This document shows, in pieces, positions 9,021 to 15,198 of a stretch of DNA of 23,053 nt; the stretch's first letter is position 1; the number at the start of each line of letters is the position of its first letter. The notes below the pieces were generated by a model that had not been told where the DNA came from, searched no databases, and worked only from the letters and a program-made list of their open reading frames with translations. Source of the stretch: an uncultured Rhodocyclaceae bacterium (GTDB taxonomy: Bacteria; Pseudomonadota; Gammaproteobacteria; Burkholderiales; Rhodocyclaceae). The position numbers were made by a program, and so were the translations under genes. The stretch is from assembly GCA_903950295.1 (NCBI GenBank), contig CAJBAP010000188.1, positions 1 through 23,053 of the forward strand. The letters run 5' to 3'.

Positions 9021-9048
9021 TAGACGGGGTGCAAGTTTCAGGTAGAAT
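9021..9048 (+). promoter_or_regulatory. probable tRNA-Val promoter
   Basis: TAGACG (9021-9026) and TAGAAT (9043-9048) are spaced by 16 bp and followed by a GC-rich discriminator (GCGCCCC), as is common at stable-RNA promoters under stringent control. The start would fall near 9055, about 10 nt before the tRNA. Confidence 0.55.
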
Positions 9049-9065
9049 GCGCCCCTTCTTTTCGC

Positions 9066-9142
9066 AGGCGCGTAGCTCAGCTGGTTAGAGCACCACCTTG
9101 ACATGGTGGGGGTCGTTGGTTCGAGTCCAATCGCGCCTACCA
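9066..9142 (+). tRNA. tRNA-Val, anticodon GAC
   Basis: A complete 77-nt cloverleaf: acceptor AGGCGCG paired with CGCGCCT, D-arm GCTC/GAGC, anticodon stem CCACC/GGTGG with loop TTGACAT (anticodon GAC), and T-arm GTTGG-TTCGAGT-CCAAT (one G-U pair). Discriminator A and CCA are encoded. The DNA downstream has features of a mobile-element insertion zone. Confidence 0.95.
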
Positions 9143-9145
9143 ATT

Positions 9146-9203
9146 TACTGATATAAATCAGTAGGTTGGGATGGAAGCAAGAGCCGCCTCCGGGCGGTTT
9201 TTT
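9146..9203 (+). terminator. two hairpins and terminator behind tRNA-Val
   Basis: TACTGAT (9146-9152) and ATCAGTA (9157-9163) form a perfect hairpin just after the tRNA CCA end. Further on, CCGCC (9184-9188) pairs with GGCGG (9193-9197) and is followed by six T residues (9198-9203), a standard Rho-independent terminator. The same order (CTACCA, hairpin, CCGCC terminator, tandem heptamers) occurs at 12785-12877. Confidence 0.75.
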
Positions 9204-9220
9204 GTTTCTACGGCTGGTTA

Positions 9221-9238
9221 TGTGACCTTTTTGTGACC
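9221..9238 (+). repeat. tandem TGTGACC heptamers, likely integrase arm-type sites
   Basis: TGTGACC occurs at 9221-9227 and again at 9232-9238, 11 bp apart, about one helical turn. The tandem TATGACGT copies beside integrase ends at 10901 and 12858 have the same 11-bp period. I infer a relic of an integration site next to tRNA-Val. From 9239 to 9350 I see no gene. Confidence 0.4.
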
Positions 9239-9350
9239 ATTATTAGGTGCTGGCTTATGCACAAATAGGGCGATAGAGGGCATTGTTTAGGCCTCAAACC
9301 AATCGGATTGGTGTTCCGAATGTGAAATTACGACGCCATCACTGAAGACT

Positions 9351-9605
9351 CTACCCCGCGCCTACGCGTACATCTGACACGCTAGCTTCAATCAGCCCAG
9401 CATCGTCATCCTGAGTCTTACTCACCCGCCGACTAACCGGCCAAGCCTTCATCTCCTCGGCTGTGTATGGCGCTATCAAACTGGCAACCTCATCGACTGG
9501 GGCAGACAGCCAGTCCTGCCATCTATCTGGCGGCACGATCACCGGCATACGGTCATGGATGGACTCCATCACTTTTCCTCGATTCAAACCCGCGGCCGGC
9601 GGCAT
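9351..9605 (-). pseudogene. C-terminal remnant of an SRAP (YedK/HMCES) protein
   Basis: SRAP proteins crosslink to abasic sites in single-stranded DNA through an N-terminal Cys2. Only the C-terminal third is present here: from about 9569 downwards it reads VMESIHDRMPVIVPPDRWQDWL, then TAEEMKAWPVSRRVSK. The IHDRMP motif holds the family's active-site His. The catalytic Cys domain is missing: the first dozen residues of the open frame do not resemble the family and the upstream DNA has no SRAP sequence. This is a 5'-truncated gene at the edge of the accessory region. Confidence 0.7.
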
Positions 9606-9639
9606 AAAATCCGGAAACTAAAAATAAGGAGTGATTGCC

Positions 9640-9897
9640 GTGGGTGAGTGCAAGACAGTCGAGTTTCTGAAAAAGATAGTCGAGGCCGATGGTGACATGG
9701 CGATGGTTGCGCGATCGGCGCTAGGGATCGTAAGCACCCTGCGGGATTCGGACGGGCTAAACCCTATAGCGATTGTCTATCTGCAAGAACTTGTCGAGCA
9801 CATCTATCAGGAAAGTAGTGAGCCTCTACTCAGCCATCTGCGCGAGGGTGCGGACTGCGACATTTGCGCGGCACTGGCGGCTAGGATCGACCCGTAA
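9640..9897 (+). CDS. small hypothetical protein, 85 aa
   Basis: I do not recognise it. A GTG at 9640 has a strong AAGGAG (9626-9631) 8 nt upstream; an in-frame GTG at 9631 lies inside that site and is unlikely. The protein is acidic and probably helical, with two Cys near the C-terminus (GADCDICAAL) and no membrane segment. It ends 3 bp from the convergent gene at 9901. Its good ribosome binding site makes it more credible than most short frames here. Confidence 0.55.
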   Translation: MGECKTVEFLKKIVEADGDMAMVARSALGIVSTLRDSDGLNPIAIVYLQELVEHIYQESSEPLLSHLREGADCDICAALAARIDP

Positions 9898-9900
9898 TCC

Positions 9901-10119
9901 TTACGACTGAAACAATCGACACGTCGCCGCTTTCTCGTCGTCAACCTCGATCTTGTGCGACGTTGATTCTGCGATCTGCTTCAATTTGTCGAAGCTAACA
10001 CCACAGCATCCCTCGCCCTCGATTAAAAGCTCGTGCGCGCCATTGGTTCCGGCCGTCACGGCCGTTACTACGACACCGAGCGGGTGCCAATCAACATGAA
10101 GAATATGCGACTGCGACAT
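9901..10119 (-). CDS. small hypothetical protein, 72 aa
   Basis: Not recognised. It begins MSQSHILHVDWHPLGVVVTAV, alternates beta-like hydrophobic stretches with Gly-rich turns, and has a Cys-Cys pair (GEGCCGVSF). No strong ribosome binding site is visible. It converges with the gene at 9640, and the pair looks like cargo of the degraded element beside tRNA-Val. Confidence 0.45.
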   Translation of the reverse strand: MSQSHILHVDWHPLGVVVTAVTAGTNGAHELLIEGEGCCGVSFDKLKQIAESTSHKIEVDDEKAATCRLFQS

Positions 10120-10137
10120 GCCGGCAGAATAAAGGGC

Positions 10138-10191
10138 GCGGGGAATATGTCAATCGGAATATGAGGCATATATCACTGGATATTTCCCCGC
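10138..10191. repeat. long inverted repeat in a gene-free stretch
   Basis: GCGGGGAATAT (10138-10148) is mirrored by ATATTTCCCCGC (10180-10191), with one extra T and a 31-nt loop. It lies in the 210-bp gap between the hypothetical gene and the DUF6883 remnant. There is no T-tract, so it is not a normal terminator. Confidence 0.4.
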
Positions 10192-10306
10192 AGGCCGTGT
10201 CGCAGGGTCCAGAAGGCCGCAGGGAGCAGCCGTTCCTGAATGTCAGCTATTCCAAGTCAGCAACTACCGCTTAGGGTCGTTTTCTGCCCTATGAGGTAGC
10301 ATGCAG

Positions 10307-10321
10307 CGTTATCCCATAACG
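10307..10321. promoter_or_regulatory. 6-3-6 palindrome ahead of the DUF6883-DUF4926 pair
   Basis: CGTTAT-CCC-ATAACG is a perfect inverted repeat ending 11 bp before the DUF6883 start codon. Its position fits an operator for the two-gene cassette, but no regulator has been shown to bind it. Confidence 0.35.
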
Positions 10322-10331
10322 TATTTCTCTC

Positions 10332-10644
10332 ATGCAATCATTACCAGCAGCATCGATCCTGAGGGTGGATGAATCGAAGGTCGTGTCTTACCTATTGAGC
10401 ATCTCCAATAGTCATGGCAAGGCCGCTTTCTTTCTTGAGTTTGGGTTTCGACCAGATGCATGGAAGGCGATGGCCGAAGCTTTGAAGTAGCAGGCAGTAA
10501 GCAACCCAGTTTCATTGGCAGTTGATTCGCCCTACGGTACCCGAGTTGCAAACGCCCAGCGGAAGACGTCCAAGAGTACGGACTGTTTGGATACGCGAAA
10601 CTGATTCCGAAGAGTTGCGATTGATTACGGCTCACCCGATCTAG
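10332..10644 (+). pseudogene. DUF6883-type gene broken by a stop and a frameshift
   Basis: The frame from ATG 10332 gives a recognisable DUF6883 N-terminus (KVVSYLLSISNSHGKAAFFLEFGFRPDAW) but stops at TAG 10488-10490. The same frame continues with VDSPYGT, then the family's C-terminal motif (PSGRRPRVRTVWIRETD, LITAHPI) appears in the next frame and ends at TAG 10642-10644. One nonsense codon and one frameshift near 10540 therefore inactivate an otherwise full-length gene. Its stop overlaps the AGGAGG of the DUF4926 gene, a pairing I recall as recurrent for these families. The biochemical role of DUF6883 is unknown to me. Confidence 0.7.
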
Positions 10645-10652
10645 GAGGCACC

Positions 10653-10883
10653 ATGATTACCGAGCATGCATCAGTGATATTGACCGAGGACGTTCCTGCA
10701 TCCGGATTGGAGGCTGGGGACGTGGGCGTAGTCGTCCATATCCATCGCGATGGCAAGGCCTATGAGGTCGAGTTCATGTCTTTGGATGGCGGCACCCTTG
10801 CTATTCAAACACTCGAAGCTCGACAGATTCGCGAAGCGCGTAGCCGCGATATTCCGCATGTCAGGGAGTTGCTTGCAGCGTAG
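10653..10883 (+). CDS. DUF4926 domain protein
   Basis: A 76-aa protein with the DUF4926 pattern: VILTEDVPASGLEAGDVGVVVHIH, then AYEVEFMSLDGGTLAIQTL. It looks like a small SH3-like beta barrel. AGGAGG (10643-10648) lies 4 nt before the ATG. It follows the broken DUF6883 gene by 8 bp. Such pairs look like a two-gene toxin-antitoxin or immunity cassette, but that role is a guess. Here the DUF4926 gene is intact while its partner is dead, as often seen when only the protective half is kept. Confidence 0.75.
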   Translation: MITEHASVILTEDVPASGLEAGDVGVVVHIHRDGKAYEVEFMSLDGGTLAIQTLEARQIREARSRDIPHVRELLAA

Positions 10884-10900
10884 TTGACTGTTTCAGTCGT

Positions 10901-10920
10901 CTATGACGTAACTATGACGT
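10901..10920 (+). repeat. tandem TATGACGT arm-type repeat, copy 1
   Basis: CTATGACGTAACTATGACGT here is identical over 20 nt to 12858-12877. It holds two TATGACGT units 11 bp apart. In copy 2 an integrase stop codon follows after 3 nt; here a TCA on the same strand follows after 2 nt (10923-10925), suggesting that the last codons of a second, lost integrase gene stood here. Confidence 0.65.
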
Positions 10921-10932
10921 GGTCAGGCGAAA

Positions 10933-11289
10933 TTAGGCGAGAACGATGCGGGAACTGGGGATGCCGCGCTGGTTCTCCCGTTGGATCAGCAGGCGTATCT
11001 GCTCCTGGGTACGCAGGATGCCAGCTTCATCGACAACCCTTGATGTGCTGTCGAGGGAAATGATGTCGTACCAGGCTGGCATGACATAACCCCCATTGCA
11101 GGTCACCGGAATTTCAGGGGCGTTCGGAAAGATGAATCGGATGCCGCGATCGGTTTTGAGTCCAAGCTCCGGGATGACCGGAACGAAATCGGAACCATCG
11201 GCCCCTAGGCCGTGCATCCAGATGACGGCGAACTCGGGTGAGTCGGTAGTTTCGAGTTCCAGGTAGGAGAGCAGCGGCTCTTGTTCCAT
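10933..11289 (-). pseudogene. carboxylesterase/phospholipase truncated before its catalytic serine
   Basis: An alpha/beta-hydrolase of the carboxylesterase family: it begins LSYLELETTDSPEFAVIWMHGLGADGSDFVP and reads on through FIFPNAPEIPVTCNGGYVMPAWYDI to SSRIVLA. Intact relatives continue there with the nucleophile elbow GFSQGG and 100 or more further residues including the catalytic Asp and His. Here TAA follows directly and the sequence runs into the integrase-end repeat at 10901. The 118-aa product cannot be an active esterase. It lies 20 bp after the 3' tip of a thiamine-binding-protein gene, probably its original operon partner. Confidence 0.8.
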
Positions 11290-11309
11290 GATCTATTCCA
11301 TTGTGAGTT

Positions 11310-11393
11310 TCAGGTCGCCAGTTTGCGCCCAAGCTTGTCTTCAATGGCCTCAATCTTGGCCTTCATGCGCCCGCCGGGGCTGGCACCGTATCT
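11310..11393 (-). pseudogene. 3' tip of an MTH1187-type thiamine-binding-protein gene
   Basis: The last ~27 codons of an open minus-strand frame read RYGASPGGRMKAKIEAIEDK followed by LGRKLAT. This fits the C-terminal helix of the MTH1187/YkoF-like family (pattern GR(L/M)xxK(V/I)Ex(V/I)xxKL). It is the piece missing from the truncated member at 17605-17862, which is on the same strand. The open frame runs on to 11492, but that part does not resemble the family. The esterase gene follows after 20 bp. Confidence 0.45.
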
Positions 11394-11491
11394 GTTCGCA
11401 ATGCCGTCACATCTGTTACGAATATCATCAGGCTGCTCAGGGCACTGAGCACGCATTCGCCGGAAGGGGGAGCGGACGTATAAAGGCCACA

Positions 11492-11544
11492 TTAATTCTG
11501 GCTTTTAATATTAAAGAATGCTTTAATTTGCACTCCTGAATTAA
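11492..11544. promoter_or_regulatory. AT-rich palindromic leader of fic1
   Basis: TTAATTC (11492-11498) is mirrored by GAATTAA (11538-11544), and between them lies the perfect 12-bp palindrome TTTAATATTAAA (11504-11515) plus another CTTTAAT. This AT-rich block stands out from its GC-rich surroundings and ends 13 bp before the fic1 start. An operator for autoregulation through the C-terminal winged-helix part of Fic is possible. The sequence change near 11490 also marks an insertion junction. Confidence 0.45.
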
Positions 11545-11557
11545 GGCCCTCTTTACT

Positions 11558-12706
11558 ATGAAGCGCACGACTGGGACTTACGTTACCTCAACGACCTTGG
11601 GCGAGACTGTCCAAGCTTTCGTTCCCTATCCGTTGCCCCCTGCCAAACCGGCACTTGCGGAGAAGTCGTACCTGGAGCAGAACCGAGACGCAGAACTGGC
11701 GCTGGCCCGTTTATCCGGGGTATCGGGTTTGGTGCCTTCGGTGGATTGGTTGCTGTACAGCGGCATTCGCAAGGAGGCCTTGCTCACCTCCCAGATTGAA
11801 GGAACGCAGGCAACGCTCACCGACCTGTTCGATGAGGAAGCAGGATTCAAGATCAGCAACACCGATGATGTGGAGGAGGTCACCAACTACCTACGCGCAT
11901 TCCGGCTAGTACAAGACAATTTGCGTGATCCAAGCGGTTTGCCGATCAGCGTTCGCCTGCTGTGTGACGCTCACCGCCTGTTACTGGACGGGGTGCGTGG
12001 TGCGGGCAAACAACCTGGCGAATTGCGCCGCTCGCAGAACTGGATTGGTGGTACCCGCCCAGGCAACGCGGCATTCGTACCGCCACCGGCAGATCGCGTA
12101 CCCGAACTCCTTGGTGACATGGAACGCTTCATTCACGATCCATCGTCGACACCGCCGCCGCTCGTCAAGATTGCCTTGGTGCATGCCCAGTTTGAAACCA
12201 TTCACCCCTTTCTGGATGGCAATGGTCGTATTGGCCGACTGCTGATCGCGGCGCTTCTCGAACACTGGTGCATGTTGCCCGAGCCGTTGATGTATCTCAG
12301 CGGTTACTTGAAGCAGCACCAGATGGAATACTACCGACGGTTGTCGATCATTCGCTCCGAGGGTAAATGGGAGTCCTGGGTGACATTCTTCCTTGAAGGG
12401 GTGGTCACGGCAGCTATCGAAGCTGAGCGCAGCATCATCGACGTTGCTAGCTTGGTTGCAGCAGACCGCCGGCGCTTGCTAGAGTCACCCAAAGCAGGCC
12501 CTGCCAGTTACCGATTGTTCGAATTGCTGCCGATGATGCCGCGCTTCACCATCGAGCGAGTAAAGCAGAAGTTGGGAACTAGTTTCCCGACAGCGAATGC
12601 TGCCGTCAAGATACTCGAGGATCTGGGCATTGCGACCGAGATGACTGGACAGAAGAAGAACCGCAGCTACAGCTATCAGGCGTACATCGAGCTACTGTCA
12701 CGCTGA
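11558..12706 (+). CDS. Fic family protein 1 (probable AMP-transferase)
   Basis: Fic enzymes attach AMP or another nucleotide part to target proteins. The 382 aa hold a Fic_N-type N-terminal region, an inhibitory motif TSQIEG (T77-xxx-E81-G82) that marks a class II, self-inhibited Fic, and a complete active-site loop HPFLDGNGRIGR (H216-R227). The C-terminal ~90 residues look like a winged helix (FTIERVKQKLGTSFPTANAA, VKILEDLGIATEMTGQKK). The start has no good ribosome binding site. All catalytic residues are present. The gene stands alone, without a FicA-like antitoxin, consistent with an internal inhibitory helix. Targets are unknown. Confidence 0.92.
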   Translation: MKRTTGTYVTSTTLGETVQAFVPYPLPPAKPALAEKSYLEQNRDAELALARLSGVSGLVPSVDWLLYSGIRKEALLTSQIEGTQATLTDLFDEEAGFKISNTDDVEEVTNYLRAFRLVQDNLRDPSGLPISVRLLCDAHRLLLDGVRGAGKQPGELRRSQNWIGGTRPGNAAFVPPPADRVPELLGDMERFIHDPSSTPPPLVKIALVHAQFETIHPFLDGNGRIGRLLIAALLEHWCMLPEPLMYLSGYLKQHQMEYYRRLSIIRSEGKWESWVTFFLEGVVTAAIEAERSIIDVASLVAADRRRLLESPKAGPASYRLFELLPMMPRFTIERVKQKLGTSFPTANAAVKILEDLGIATEMTGQKKNRSYSYQAYIELLSR

Positions 12707-12754
12707 GTGTTTATCACTCCCCCTATGGGGCACGCAGCAATACACACTTACCCC

Positions 12755-12790
12755 AATAGCGAGTTGTAGATAGAAAACCAAGCACTACCA
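12755..12790 (+). repeat. 36-bp repeat behind fic1 (copy A)
   Basis: From AATAGCGAGTT to GCACTACCA this stretch matches 16335-16370 at 34 of 36 positions, including an unbroken run of 22. It begins 48 bp after the fic1 stop; the other copy begins 20 bp after the fic2 stop. Its right edge (CTACCA, then a hairpin and a CCGCC terminator) resembles the DNA after tRNA-Val. Confidence 0.8.
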
Positions 12791-12830
12791 AATTCCTGAA
12801 ATAAGTCAGGGGTTTGGGAGGTAGAAGCAA

Positions 12831-12851
12831 GCCGCCTTCGGGCGGTTTTTT
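12831..12851 (+). terminator. Rho-independent terminator after fic1
   Basis: GCCGCC-TTCG-GGCGG followed by six T residues, with a stable TTCG-type tetraloop. Its stem and surroundings (AGAAGCAAGCCGCC) closely resemble the terminator behind tRNA-Val. Confidence 0.8.
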
Positions 12852-12857
12852 CGTTCA

Positions 12858-12877
12858 CTATGACGTAACTATGACGT
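12858..12877 (+). repeat. tandem TATGACGT arm-type repeat, copy 2
   Basis: Identical over 20 nt to 10901-10920; two TATGACGT units at 11-bp period. It lies 3 bp beyond the stop codon of the integrase fragment, where arm-type binding sites of tyrosine integrases often occur. Confidence 0.65.
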
Positions 12878-12880
12878 AGA

Positions 12881-13129
12881 TCAGCCATAGGTACCGGTTT
12901 GAGGATTTTCGTTATCCACGATCAGGCGCACAGCCGGATGATCGACCCAAGCCCGTAGATGTTCGCCGCTGAGATGGGCATACCGCTGCACCATCTTCAA
13001 GGATGACCACCCACCCAGTTCTTGCAGCACATGCAGAGGGGTTCCATTCTGCACATGCCAGCTCGCCCAGGTGTGCCTCAGGTCGTGCCAGCAAAAGTCC
13101 TCGATGCCTGCTCGCTTCAATGCCTCAAA
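12881..13129 (-). pseudogene. C-terminal remnant of a tyrosine integrase
   Basis: About 80 codons remain of a phage/island integrase: [20 protein letters not shown] carries the catalytic Hxx[17 protein letters not shown] the conserved Trp and the nucleophilic Tyr. The N-terminal DNA-binding domains and the first catalytic Arg are missing. An in-frame TGA (13132-13130) precedes FEALKRAGI. Relatives usually have Trp there, so the codon may be a mutated TGG; I cannot align the DNA further upstream. The fragment cannot recombine DNA. Together with the repeats at 12755-12877 it marks an old attachment site. Confidence 0.85.
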
Positions 13130-13268
13130 TCAAGCCTTAGTGCTAGTTTGTCGCAAACCCGACAATCCACGCACGCTAAATGGCCCGATCCTTGATATTC
13201 ACGTAGGCGTGAAAATTGCACGTGCCTGATCGTCGCGATTATTTGTCGTGCTTCACGGTGATGTGGAT

Positions 13269-14123
13269 ATGATCGAATTGGCTGGAAAGTGGATTGACGG
13301 GATTACGAACGGCACGGTGGTTCCCTATCTCGGGCCGGGTGTTTTGGCTGGCGTTCATGCCATGGCGGATGATCGGCCGATACCGGCGGACAGTGACTCA
13401 CTGATCATCGCCATGAACGACGGCAAGCCGATGGCGCCCAAGCTGATGTACGAGTTTCCGCGTGCGGCGATGAACGTCGAGTTGAAACGCGGGCGGTCGG
13501 CGGTCAATAAGTTCCTCGTGCGCACGTATGGCGAAACCATCTGGACGCGCGCGGCGCTTCATGACTGGCTGGCGACAATCAAGCCCGCCTATGTGATCGA
13601 CATCAATCGTGACACGCAGTTACAGGACAGCTATGCCCATACGCCACACACATTGGTCGTTGGAATTTCCCGCATCGGTGGTACGGATTATCGTTTCAAG
13701 CTGTTCGCGCATGATGGTACGGCTTATCGCGAAGTGACACCCGAAGCGGTCGATGCGGCGTTGCCCGTGCTGTTCAAGCCGATGGGTACGCCGCACCCGC
13801 AGCCCCACTTCATCGCCTCGGATGCCGACTATGTGGATTACATCACCGAGCTGATGGGGGGCTTTGCCGTGCCGCTTACCGTGAAGACGCTGCGTGCCGG
13901 CAAGCGCTATCTTTTCCTCGGCTTGCGCTTCAACCGTGATACCGAACGTATGGTGATGTCCGACCTGATCTACGGGTCAGATAAACCGGCAGGCTGGGCG
14001 CTGATCGAGCAACCGACGGACAAGGAGCAGCGCTTTCTCGCCCGCATGGGTATCGAGGTCGTGACCGGACGTCTCTCTGATTTTCTCGATGTAACTCAGG
14101 CAGAGACCAGCGCCGTCGCTTGA
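13269..14123 (+). CDS. SIR2-like (SIR2_2-type) protein next to draG
   Basis: The N-terminus WIDGITNGTVVPYLGPGVLAG has the SIR2-like NAD-binding loop (short helix, then VPYLGPGV in place of the usual LGAGxS). Further blocks are a Rossmann-like ALHDWLATIKPAYVIDINRD, LFKPMGTPHPQPHFIASDADYVDYI and YLFLGLRFNRDTERMV. I take the ATG at 13269 (284 aa); a GTG at 13248 is possible. Whether it hydrolyses NAD, deacylates or only binds nucleotide is not visible. It runs head-on into draG with 28 bp of overlap. Proximity to DraG suggests a role around nitrogenase ADP-ribosylation or NAD sensing. SIR2-like proteins also occur in phage defence, but I see no defence partner here. Confidence 0.7.
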   Translation: MIELAGKWIDGITNGTVVPYLGPGVLAGVHAMADDRPIPADSDSLIIAMNDGKPMAPKLMYEFPRAAMNVELKRGRSAVNKFLVRTYGETIWTRAALHDWLATIKPAYVIDINRDTQLQDSYAHTPHTLVVGISRIGGTDYRFKLFAHDGTAYREVTPEAVDAALPVLFKPMGTPHPQPHFIASDADYVDYITELMGGFAVPLTVKTLRAGKRYLFLGLRFNRDTERMVMSDLIYGSDKPAGWALIEQPTDKEQRFLARMGIEVVTGRLSDFLDVTQAETSAVA

Positions 14124-15010
14124 ACCAGGCAGGCTTCGCGCACTGACGTATCGAGTGCTTTCAACCAGCGGGCTGGAATGGCTTCGAGGCCGTAGCACGC
14201 CCCGGCAAGCATGCCGCAAATGGCCCCTGTGGTGTCGGCATCGCCACCACGATTGACGACATCGATCAGGCAGGCCTCGAAGCTGGTGGTACCGAAAAAT
14301 GCCTGAAAGACCGCCTGTAGCGTTTCGATGACATAGCCGCTCGGATTCTCACGGCGGCGGCCATCGAATGCGTATTGAGGATAGCGGGCGACTAGGTCCG
14401 TGGCGAAGTGATTCAGGTCTTGCGCCGTACTGCCAGTCCCACGGGGATTCCCTCCGGCCACGCCGATTTTTTCCAGCGTGGCTTGAGTCATTGCCACCAG
14501 CGTGTCGCAGGCGGCATCCGACAGTTCGTTGTGGTGGGTAACATGTGCTTGTGCGCGTACCGCAGCGCTGACAACTTGCGTCGGTTGGCCGAGTGTGGCC
14601 AGTGCAACGGGCAGCACGCGCATCGCCGCGCCGTTGCCGGCGTCGTGTTCGGAGGGTGGTGCCACCGGATTGCCGGAATGGCGGAACGTCACCAGGTTGC
14701 GCCGCACCGTGTTGCCGATATCCACTGGCTTGGCGCGCATCCAGGCGTCGAAGGCTTGAGCGCAGGCCAGCGCCTCGACTTGGCCGTCCTTGTCGATAAT
14801 GGCACGGCCGAGCGCCAGCGACATGGTGGTGTCGTCCGTGACCTGGCCGGGCTTGAGCCGCAGCCATCCACCGCCACGCATCTCGCGATGCGTACCGTAT
14901 TGATGGCGAATCTCACCGGGTGTCATGAACTCGACCGTCGCACCCAGCGCATCGCCGATCGCCAGGCCGAGATAGGCCGCCTTGGCACGGTCGGCGATGG
15001 CGTCGGCCAT
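14096..15010 (-). CDS. draG: ADP-ribosyl-[dinitrogen reductase] hydrolase
   Basis: Removes ADP-ribose from the nitrogenase Fe protein (NifH Arg), reactivating it; binuclear Mn enzyme in the cytoplasm. The 304 aa match DraG in length and motifs: GLAIGDALGATVEFM, QVTDDTTMSLALG (D59, D60), KPVDIGNTVRR (D97, N100), EHDAGNGAAMR (E121, D123) and the C-terminal metal site VNRGGDADTTGAI. The DIGN motif at exactly 97-100 and the E121 position agree with my memory of the Rhodospirillum rubrum enzyme, favouring DraG over generic ADP-ribosylglycohydrolases. The partner draT is not in the window. A ferredoxin 3' end sits 12 bp upstream on the same strand. No strong ribosome binding site is visible. Confidence 0.88.
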   Translation of the reverse strand: MADAIADRAKAAYLGLAIGDALGATVEFMTPGEIRHQYGTHREMRGGGWLRLKPGQVTDDTTMSLALGRAIIDKDGQVEALACAQAFDAWMRAKPVDIGNTVRRNLVTFRHSGNPVAPPSEHDAGNGAAMRVLPVALATLGQPTQVVSAAVRAQAHVTHHNELSDAACDTLVAMTQATLEKIGVAGGNPRGTGSTAQDLNHFATDLVARYPQYAFDGRRRENPSGYVIETLQAVFQAFFGTTSFEACLIDVVNRGGDADTTGAICGMLAGACYGLEAIPARWLKALDTSVREACLVQATALVSA

Positions 15011-15022
15011 TTGTTTGCTCGC

Positions 15023-15148
15023 TTATCTGCTTGGATAGTCGACGATGATGTCCTCGTCGCGCAGCACCATCTGACAAGCCAGTCGCCATTCGTCATCCAC
15101 TCTAATCTCGTTGAGTACGGGGGGATTACCCGGGCACATCGAACAAAC
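15023..15148 (-). pseudogene. 3' remnant of a [2Fe-2S] ferredoxin gene
   Basis: The last ~40 codons of a minus-strand frame read CPGNPPVLNEIRVDDEWRL, then ACQMVLRDEDIIVDYPSR. This is the C-terminal part of a plant-type [2Fe-2S] ferredoxin with the last cluster Cys in LACQ. The N-terminal half with the main cysteine cluster is gone; a TAG stop lies a few codons upstream and the sequence turns into the fic2 leader. Its stop is 12 bp before draG, so the two were probably cotranscribed, and draG may have lost its native promoter here. Confidence 0.65.
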
Positions 15149-15198
15149 CAAAACTATAGTGACCTAGATGCTCTATTGTTTGACGCGCCGAATGAAAT

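Noticed and set aside
11310..11492. 60-aa frame upstream of fic1 as a divergent antitoxin
   Set aside because: Its only recognisable part fits the C-terminus of a thiamine-binding protein; the beginning has no ribosome binding site and looks like joint sequence.
13269..14123. SIR2-based anti-phage defence system
   Set aside because: The protein has a single SIR2-like region with no effector or sensor partner such as HerA, TIR or Argonaute, and its immediate neighbour is draG.
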